DNA from: Spirochaetota bacterium
Lineage (GTDB): Bacteria; Spirochaetota; Spirochaetia; Treponematales; UBA12059
Direction: 5' to 3'
NCBI GenBank assembly: GCA_022709445.1
Contig: JAKLIU010000036.1
Location: forward strand, 1-11,257
DNA: 11,257 nucleotides
A program made the position numbers and the translations under genes. The notes under the pieces were generated by a model. That model was not told where the DNA came from, made no database searches, and saw only the letters and a program-made list of their open reading frames with translations. Position 1 is the stretch's first letter, and the number at the start of each line of letters is the position of its first letter. Below, one piece after another: positions 6,830 to 11,257 of this stretch.

Positions 6830-7089
6830 ACGTACTCCTTGCGCCGAACTACGGCCATGCCGGCGGCGTCCGGGACATCGACGCTCGATGCCTGTCGCCT
6901 GCCGTGCGAGTAGCCGGGTATTGGATTGTGAACAGGATGATTCTGCCCTTTACGGCAGCTTTCGTCAAGAGATCTATTTATATATATGGTTATATATTAT
7001 ATAAGCCTTTCCCGGGCGGACGGGGGCCACTGGAAACCCGCCTCCCCGCCCGTTACCATGGAAGGGGAACCCATCCCCGAGGAGATCGC
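6830..7089. other. Divergent intergenic region
   Basis: These 260 bases separate the oxidoreductase from the divergent membrane-protein gene. They hold a minus-strand promoter candidate, an AT-rich island, and CATCGA-CGC-TCGATG (6876-6890), a perfect 6-bp inverted repeat in the predicted oxidoreductase leader. On the plus side, CGGGCGG and CCGCCCG (from about 7014 and ending about 7053) and GGGGA/TCCCC (7064-7078) could form hairpins ahead of the GAGGAG site. I find no convincing plus-strand -35/-10 pair, although the AT-rich island could supply a -10. No small ORF looks real. Confidence 0.5.
6940..7005 (-). promoter_or_regulatory. Promoter for the oxidoreductase operon with UP-like AT tract
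   Basis: On the minus strand, TTGACG (6963-6968, 5 of 6 to consensus) is followed after exactly 17 bases by CAGAAT (6940-6945, 4 of 6). Immediately upstream of the -35 lies a tract made almost only of A and T (6971-7005), placed where an RNA polymerase alpha-subunit UP element would be. Predicted transcription starts near 6933, giving a leader of about 100 bases. The call rests on consensus matching alone. Confidence 0.5.
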
Positions 7090-7737
7090 ATGAACCTGAG
7101 CTGGATCGAGCTGTTCGGCACCGCCGCTTCCGTCATGGTGGCCGTGTCGCTGACCATGAAGAACATCAAGCGGTTGCGCATCCTCAACGCGGTGGGTGCG
7201 CTCGCGTTCGCGGCCTACGGCCTCCTGATCGGTTCCCTGCCCGTCTGGGTGCTCAACGGGTTCATCGTGATCATCGACTGCTGGTACCTGTGGCGCATGC
7301 GCGCGACCCGGGACCGTTTCGACGTCATCGAGAGCGACCCCTTCGCCTCCCACTACATGCAGTTCTTCCTTGCGCACCACTGGACGGACATCATGCGCTA
7401 CCAGCCCGAGTTCAAGCTGGAACCCGGCAAGGGCTGGCTGGCCGAGTTCATCCTCCGCGAGCTGAATCCGGTATCCATCATCGTGTACCGGCACCTGGAC
7501 GGGAAGACCATAGAAATCGGCCTGGACTACGCCGTGCCCAGCTACCGGGATTTCAGGAGCGCCGAGTTCTATTTCAGCAAGGCGGCGGAGCGCATAGCCG
7601 CCGGGCAGTCGGTGGAGTTCGTGCAGCGCACGGCGGTGCCCGAGCACCAGCGCTACCTGGAGCGCCTCGGCTTCGTCAGGGGGACGACCGACGCCGCGGG
7701 GATCACGGAATTCCGGAAGTCCCTGGTCGGAGCGTGA
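7090..7737 (+). CDS. YgjV-like membrane protein with soluble C-terminal domain
   Basis: A 215-residue protein of unknown function. Residues 5-22, 31-48 and 50-67 form three hydrophobic helices (ELFGTAASVMVAVSLTM, ...ALAFAAYGLLIGSL, PVWVLNGFIVIIDCWYLWRM). Their pattern resembles the N-terminus of the YgjV inner-membrane family and, more distantly, PQ-loop/SemiSWEET proteins. Residues 75-215 are soluble. They contain beta-like stretches (SIIVYRHLDG, TIEIGLDYAVPSYRD) and end in HQRYLERLGFVR, reminiscent of the end of a GNAT acyltransferase fold. The GNAT acetyl-CoA loop (Q/RxxGxG/A) is not visible, so catalysis is doubtful. The start is set by GAGGAG at 7079-7084, five bases before the ATG. An upstream in-frame ATG at 6904 would place the AT-rich promoter region in the protein and is rejected. 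It is transcribed divergently from the oxidoreductase. The next promoter begins 13 bases after its stop, so it may be monocistronic. Confidence 0.85.
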   Translation: MNLSWIELFGTAASVMVAVSLTMKNIKRLRILNAVGALAFAAYGLLIGSLPVWVLNGFIVIIDCWYLWRMRATRDRFDVIESDPFASHYMQFFLAHHWTDIMRYQPEFKLEPGKGWLAEFILRELNPVSIIVYRHLDGKTIEIGLDYAVPSYRDFRSAEFYFSKAAERIAAGQSVEFVQRTAVPEHQRYLERLGFVRGTTDAAGITEFRKSLVGA

Positions 7738-7750
7738 GCCGGCCGCAAAC

Positions 7751-7779
7751 TTCACAACCTCCGGTCGGTCGTGTATACT
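7751..7779 (+). promoter_or_regulatory. Sigma70-type promoter for the pseudo-helicase gene
   Basis: TTCACA (7751-7756, 5 of 6 to the -35 consensus) and TATACT (7774-7779, 5 of 6 to the -10) are separated by exactly 17 bases. Transcription would start near 7785-7787, about 125 bases before the ATG at 7913. This is the best consensus promoter in the window. Confidence 0.65.
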
Positions 7780-7839
7780 ATTCTCGACGGTAATGAACCG
7801 TGCACGGCGGTGGACCGCGCAGCGGACGACACGCCGTTT

Positions 7840-7877
7840 CCCGGCGCCAGGATGGCGCTTCAGTTCCGGGCGCCTGG
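7840..7877 (+). other. Leader hairpin upstream of the pseudo-helicase
   Basis: Within the predicted 5' leader, CCCGGCGCCAGG (7840-7851) can pair with CCGGGCGCCTGG (7866-7877) over a 12-position stem with two mismatches. The core is GGCGCC and the loop has 14 bases. The leader has no good ribosome-binding site near the start codon. Whether the fold matters is inference. Long structured leaders are known for cold-inducible DEAD-box helicase mRNAs such as E. coli deaD. Confidence 0.35.
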
Positions 7878-7912
7878 TTCGCCCTTGGCATCTTCAGCTT
7901 CAGCGAGCATCA

Positions 7913-9922
7913 ATGATGGAAAAAGAAACGATTTCCCTGGACGGCCGCATCAACGCGGTCATGGCCGAATCCGGCGCTGGCAAGCTTGCCGGCCATGCGG
8001 CCGCTCTTGCCGACCTGCTGACGAGCGACGGCCGGAGCGTGTTCGCCCGCGCCAGGCTGGGCTCCGGGCTCGAGGCCACGGTGCTGGCGGCGGCCGCCGC
8101 GTGGCTGGCCGCGGAGCCCGGGCGCAAGGCCCTGGTGCTGGTCCCCGGCGAGAAAGACGTGGCCCCGGCCAATGACCTGATGTCCCGCTTCGCCGAGCGC
8201 ATGGGCTTCTCCTGCGCGGGCGTGGCCCGGGAGCGAGATTCCGGCGATACGGTGGCCAGCGTGGCCGTGGGCGCCCTGTCCACCATCCTGCAGCGCGCCG
8301 ACGAAGGCACGCTGGACCTGTCCGGCTACGGCCTGCTGGTGGCGCACGACCTGGACGCCCTGCAGCGGGAAGGGACCCTGGGCAACCTGGCTTCCCGGCC
8401 GGGGGCCGGGCGCATCGCCCTCTTGGCCTCGCCGGGGACCGGCGACGCGGATGCTGCGGCCGCCGCCGCCCGTGCGCTCTGCGACGATCCCGCCGAGCTA
8501 TTCATCGAGGAAGCCGGGGAGCGGGCCAAGGCCCTTCCGAGCGCGACCTGGTATGTTTCCGCCGACGACAAGGTCCGGCTTGCCCTGGGCGAACTGGCCC
8601 GCGATCCCGCCAGGCCGGTGGCCGTGTTCTGCAACCTCAGGGCAGGCGCGGAGGAAACCGCGGGCAGGCTGAAGGCCAACGGCCTGTCCGTGGACTACAT
8701 CCTGGGCAACCTGCCGCGCAAGGCGGCCATACTCCAGTCGGTGCTCGAGGGCCGGATCGAGGTCCTGGTGCTCACCGACGAGGGCGCCGACGGGCTGGAT
8801 GGTTCCTGGGCCAAACGCCTGTACAACTGGGATCTGCCCCTGGAGGGCGAGCCCTACGTGAAGCGCCTGTCCGTGCTGGACCCGGCCGCCGAGGGCGCCC
8901 GCGTGGTCAATTTCGCTTGCGATCGCTACGCGATGGGCCTGCCGGCCATCGGGCGGCACCTGGGCTCCGCCCTGGAAGCCGTTCAGGCCGATCCCGCCCT
9001 GTTCGCGGCCGAAGACCGCAGCGCCGGCATGGATTTTTCCCGGCGTGGAGACCGTTCCGGGGACCGCCCCGCGCAGCGGAATGGCCCCGGGAGGGCCGAC
9101 GGGCGACGCGGCGACGGCCAGCCCGGGAACGGCGGGCGCGGCGGCCGCGAACCCGCCCGCGAGGCCGCAGATGAACGCCGCAACGGACCGGAAGGCCGGC
9201 GCGACGGACGCGGACAGCGCCGGAGGGGAGAACCCGAGTCGCGCCGCTACGACGGCGGCCGCTACGACGGACGGAACGCCAAGTCCATCATGGCCGACAT
9301 AGCCGCCCTCACCGGCGGCAGGACGGACAAGCTCTCAGGTGCCGGTCCCGCGACTCCCGCCGAGGGCGGCCGGCAGCCCCGGGCGGGCGACGGTGCGGCC
9401 AGGGAAGGGAATGGCGGCGGGAAGCCGGGCAAGCGGCAGGGACGGCGGGGCGGCAGGCGCGGCGGGCAGGAGCGCCAGCCGGAGGCCAGGCCAGCCCAGG
9501 AAGCCAGGGGAGAGCGCAGGCCCCGCGGTGACGGCGCCGCCGGCAACCAGGGCCAGCGACCCGGAAGGCATCAGGGCGATCCCTACGCGGTATCAATGGA
9601 AGAACGGATGCGGCTCTATCGCGAACGCTACGGGGCCGGCGTGTCCGGGAAGCCCTCCGGCGAAGGCAAGGGGCGCACGGGCCGGCGCCGCGGAGGCTCG
9701 GGCCGCTCGGGCCAAGCAGGAAAACCGGAAGGTGCCCGGAACGGCGGTTCCGAGCCCGCGGCTGGCCCGTCCCGCGAGCGGACTTCCCGTCCCCCGCGGC
9801 AGGATCGCCCGGCGAGGACCGGGGGCACAGCCGAAGCGCGGGTCGACCAGGACGCGGGGAAGCGTCCCGAAGGGATCCTGGGCGCCATCAGGGGACTGTT
9901 CGGCAAGAAGAAGGGTGACTGA
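7913..9922 (+). CDS. Degenerate DEAD-box helicase-like protein with Arg/Gly-rich tail (pseudo-helicase)
   Basis: A 669-residue protein. Residues 10-350 follow a DEAD-box RNA helicase of the RhlE kind through both RecA-like domains, but the catalytic motifs are altered. Motif I GSGKT is GSGLE (residues 50-54), Ia PTREL is PGEKD (78-82), II DEAD is AHDLD (144-148), III SAT is ASP (172-174), V TDxxARGLD is TDEGADGLD (288-296), and VI HRIGRTGR is KRLSVLDP (317-324). Motif IV (VAVFCNLRAGAEETAGRL) and the surrounding secondary structure are kept. ATP hydrolysis is therefore not expected, and RNA or protein binding is. Residues 376-640 are disordered and rich in Arg, Gly, Asp and Pro. The end is ILGAIRGLFGKKKGD, a short amphipathic basic helix. 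The ATG at 7913 (or 7916) is chosen because conserved-looking sequence starts there. No strong ribosome-binding site is visible. The ATG at 7793 would add 40 Arg-rich residues that look non-coding. The reading frame is intact and codon use is normal, so it is not a decaying pseudogene. Confidence 0.85.
   Translation: MMEKETISLDGRINAVMAESGAGKLAGHAAALADLLTSDGRSVFARARLGSGLEATVLAAAAAWLAAEPGRKALVLVPGEKDVAPANDLMSRFAERMGFSCAGVARERDSGDTVASVAVGALSTILQRADEGTLDLSGYGLLVAHDLDALQREGTLGNLASRPGAGRIALLASPGTGDADAAAAAARALCDDPAELFIEEAGERAKALPSATWYVSADDKVRLALGELARDPARPVAVFCNLRAGAEETAGRLKANGLSVDYILGNLPRKAAILQSVLEGRIEVLVLTDEGADGLDGSWAKRLYNWDLPLEGEPYVKRLSVLDPAAEGARVVNFACDRYAMGLPAIGRHLGSALEAVQADPALFAAEDRSAGMDFSRRGDRSGDRPAQRNGPGRADGRRGDGQPGNGGRGGREPAREAADERRNGPEGRRDGRGQRRRGEPESRRYDGGRYDGRNAKSIMADIAALTGGRTDKLSGAGPATPAEGGRQPRAGDGAAREGNGGGKPGKRQGRRGGRRGGQERQPEARPAQEARGERRPRGDGAAGNQGQRPGRHQGDPYAVSMEERMRLYRERYGAGVSGKPSGEGKGRTGRRRGGSGRSGQAGKPEGARNGGSEPAAGPSRERTSRPPRQDRPARTGGTAEARVDQDAGKRPEGILGAIRGLFGKKKGD
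9038..9832 (+). other. Low-complexity RG-rich disordered tail coding region
   Basis: This part of the pseudo-helicase gene encodes about 265 residues with many RG, RRG and GGR steps, for example SRRGDRSGDRPAQRNGPGR and GRRGGRRGGQERQPEARPAQ. Two non-repetitive islands break it: AKSIMADIAALTGGRTDKL (residues 456-474) and DPYAVSMEERMRLYRERYG (556-574). Such tails on DEAD-box proteins bind RNA without sequence preference. The islands look like short helical docking motifs. Confidence 0.75.
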
Positions 9923-10014
9923 CGGCCTGTCGCGGGAGTGAACCCTCGCTCGCAAACCGGGACGCCAGGGACTATCGAGTGTAAAAGCACGCGTTTCTTC
10001 CCCGTTTGGTACCA

Positions 10015-10042
10015 TTGAATACACCGGGGCTGGAGGTATAGT
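10015..10042 (+). promoter_or_regulatory. Promoter candidate for the activase gene
   Basis: TTGAAT (10015-10020, 4 of 6) and TATAGT (10037-10042, 5 of 6) are 16 bases apart. An overlapping TATAGA (10042-10047) is a second possible -10. Transcription would start near 10049, leaving a leader of about 85 bases. The -10 lies in the loop of a perfect inverted repeat. Confidence 0.5.
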
Positions 10043-10059
10043 ATAGACCAGCCCCGGTG
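10022..10059. promoter_or_regulatory. Perfect 12-bp inverted repeat around the -10, operator-like
   Basis: CACCGGGGCTGG (10022-10033) and CCAGCCCCGGTG (10048-10059) are perfect reverse complements separated by AGGTATAGTATAGA. The arm centres are 26 bases apart, about two and a half helical turns. One arm fills the -35/-10 spacer and the other covers the start-site region. A dimeric repressor bound here would block transcription. No T-run follows on either strand, so a terminator is unlikely. Confidence 0.6.
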
Positions 10060-10133
10060 CAGGCGTTCCGCCTGGTCCCGGAAATCCCCGACACCCGGAA
10101 CTCCGAACGTCGGTCCCTGCGAGGTTTCCCTCT

Positions 10134-11257
10134 ATGTTGTCCCTTGGCATCAATATCGGCTCATCGAGCTTGAAGCTCGTACTGACTGAAGGCGACTCGG
10201 TCGTCTGGTCCGCCACCACGCCCCACGAAGGCGATTTCCACGCGGCCGTCCGCAAGCTCATGTCCGAGCGGGACATCCCGGCCGGCACCAGGGTCCTGGT
10301 CACCGGCAACGAGGGCCGTTACCTGTTCAACGTCGCGGGCACCCTGGAACCGCTCTGCGTGGAAGCGGCGCTCAAGGCTTCCGGCATCAAGGCCGACGCG
10401 GTGGCGAGCATGGGCGGCGAGGACCTGGTCGTCTACTCGCTGGACGAGTCCGGCAAGATCGTGAACAACTTCTCCGGCAACAAGTGCGCGTCCGGCACCG
10501 GCGAATTCCTCAAGCAGCAGCTCGGGCGCATGGACATGACCCTGGCGGACATCGAGAAGGTGCCGGAGAGCGCCCGCGTGCTCTCGCTGAGCACCCGCTG
10601 CTCGGTGTTCATGAAGAGCGACTGCACCCACCGCCTGAACAAGCGCGAGGCGACCAAGGACGACATCGTCCTGTCCCTGTCGGACGTGATGGCCGGCAAG
10701 GTGGTGGACTTCCTGAAGCGCGCCAAGGTCACCTCGGGCAGGGTGGTCCTCACCGGCGGCGTCACCCTCAACCGGCACATCGTGCGCTTCATCCGCGACA
10801 AGGCCCCGGATATCGAGTTCGTGGTGCCGCCCACAGCGGCGGTCTTCGAGGCCTACGGGGCCGCCGTCCTCGCCGCGGGCGCCGGTTCCGAGCTCCCGCC
10901 CCCGGCGGATCTCCTCAAGCCGAACGTGGTCCGCTTCGACACCCTGCCCGACCTCAAGAAGTGGAAGGACAAGGTCCGGCTCTTCGAGTCCGCCGAGGGC
11001 AAGGTGGTCGCCGGGCGCAGGTACATCCTGGGCGTCGACGGAGGCTCCACCACCACCAAGGCCTGCCTCCTGGACGCCGAGACCGACGAGGTGGTGGCCA
11101 GCCACTACGGCCGCACCCACGGCGACCCGGTCAAGGCGCTCAAGGAGTGCCTGGCCGTGCTGCGCGACAAGATAGCCGCGGACACGAACGGCGGCTCCAT
11201 CGAGATAGAGCTGGCGGCTACTACGGGCAGCTCCCGCGAGATCCTGGGCGTGTTCCT
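10134..11257 (+). CDS. BadF/BadG/HgdC-family acyl-CoA dehydratase activase, tandem domains (3' truncated)
   Basis: The first 374 residues of a large protein that runs off the window. Domain one (about 1-250) is an ASKHA ATPase of the BadF/BadG/BcrA/BcrD/HgdC family. It begins LGINIGSSSLKLVL (phosphate loop 1) and carries the bridging [4Fe-4S] ligands Cys118 in NKCASGTGEFL and Cys156 in STRCSVF, then VVLTGGVTLN (204-213). A second ATPase domain starts at about 297 with YILGVDGGSTTTKACLLDAE. Tandem activase domains are known at the front of proteins of roughly 1,400 residues that end in HgdB-like dehydratase-related domains. That architecture is inferred here because the rest lies outside. Activases of this family use ATP to drive electrons at very low potential into 2-hydroxyacyl-CoA dehydratases or benzoyl-CoA reductase, and are oxygen-sensitive. 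The start has GAGG nine bases upstream. The true substrate is unknown. Confidence 0.92.
   Translation, partial: MLSLGINIGSSSLKLVLTEGDSVVWSATTPHEGDFHAAVRKLMSERDIPAGTRVLVTGNEGRYLFNVAGTLEPLCVEAALKASGIKADAVASMGGEDLVVYSLDESGKIVNNFSGNKCASGTGEFLKQQLGRMDMTLADIEKVPESARVLSLSTRCSVFMKSDCTHRLNKREATKDDIVLSLSDVMAGKVVDFLKRAKVTSGRVVLTGGVTLNRHIVRFIRDKAPDIEFVVPPTAAVFEAYGAAVLAAGAGSELPPPADLLKPNVVRFDTLPDLKKWKDKVRLFESAEGKVVAGRRYILGVDGGSTTTKACLLDAETDEVVASHYGRTHGDPVKALKECLAVLRDKIAADTNGGSIEIELAATTGSSREILGVF

Larger units (their letters stand above)
9923..10133. other. Intergenic region before the activase gene
   Basis: These 211 bases hold the promoter/palindrome described separately and a second small dyad, CAGGCG-TTC-CGCCTG (10060-10074), directly beside it. 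I see no terminator hairpin with a T-run after the pseudo-helicase stop at 9922, so read-through into the activase gene is possible. Confidence 0.5.

Noticed and set aside
3793..6896. Shared 11-mer CGATGCCTGTC in the mntP upstream region (3793-3803) and the oxidoreductase leader (6886-6896)
   Set aside because: Many 11-base matches are expected by chance in a window this size. The surrounding bases and dyads differ.
4280..6913. 877-codon plus-strand open frame opposite the oxidoreductase
   Set aside because: It is an antisense shadow of the fused oxidoreductase and prenyl synthase, rich in His, Gly, Asp and Val, with no family match by eye.
7793..7912. Earlier ATG (7793) as start of the pseudo-helicase
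   Set aside because: It would add 40 Arg-rich residues with no resemblance to the helicase N-terminus and would leave almost no leader after the predicted transcription start.
10022..10059. Intrinsic terminator for the pseudo-helicase
   Set aside because: The stem is strong but no T-run follows on either strand, and the loop contains a near-consensus -10.
10161..11120. 319-codon minus-strand open frame opposite the activase
   Set aside because: It is antisense to a well-supported BadF-type gene and has shadow-like composition.
1..11257. CRISPR arrays, tRNA or rRNA genes, insertion sequences, attachment sites
   Set aside because: I saw no spaced direct repeats, cloverleaf, rRNA core sequences, transposase-like reading frame or terminal repeats.

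Overview
This window comes from a G+C-rich bacterial chromosome. Nearly every third codon position is G or C, and the one obviously AT-rich stretch is about 35 bases near 6971-7005. The gene set is a formate-activating C1 enzyme, an OFA-family organic-anion transporter, a non-proton-pumping NADH dehydrogenase, a prenyl-chain synthase, and a large BadF/HgdC-type [4Fe-4S] activase. Together these suggest an anaerobic or facultative bacterium with quinones, for example a deltaproteobacterial or spirochaete-like lineage. The taxonomic guess is inference. The isoleucine codon ATA recurs in the first gene, which is uncommon in most G+C-rich genomes. There is no tRNA, rRNA, CRISPR array or insertion sequence.

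Layout. A possible gene tail (3-77) is followed by formate-tetrahydrofolate ligase (140-1903) and an OFA-family MFS transporter (1900-3111). These two share a GTGA overlap and are probably translationally coupled. Converging on them from the minus strand is a three-gene set: an NDH-2 oxidoreductase fused to a DoxX membrane domain (4853-6829), a long-chain polyprenyl diphosphate synthase (3802-4764) and a MntP manganese exporter (3174-3749). A hairpin lies in each of its two internal gaps. A good promoter with an AT-rich UP-like tract sits upstream of the oxidoreductase. The first two genes fit one theme, making the isoprenoid quinone tail and delivering electrons from NADH.

Divergent from the oxidoreductase is a small membrane protein (7090-7737) with a YgjV-like three-helix N-terminus and a soluble C-terminus. 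Next, behind a clear sigma70-type promoter and a leader of about 125 bases, comes the most unusual gene (7913-9922). It encodes a DEAD-box RNA helicase fold in which essentially every ATPase motif is replaced, followed by a disordered Arg/Gly-rich tail of nearly 300 residues. This looks like a catalytically dead RNA-binding pseudo-helicase.

The last gene (10134 to the window edge) is the start of a large tandem-domain BadF/HgdC activase related to 2-hydroxyacyl-CoA dehydratase activators. Its predicted -10 element lies inside the loop of a perfect 12-bp inverted repeat, which looks like an operator. The best candidates for undescribed biology are the pseudo-helicase, the operator in front of the activase, and the NDH-2/DoxX fusion with its altered quinone motif.
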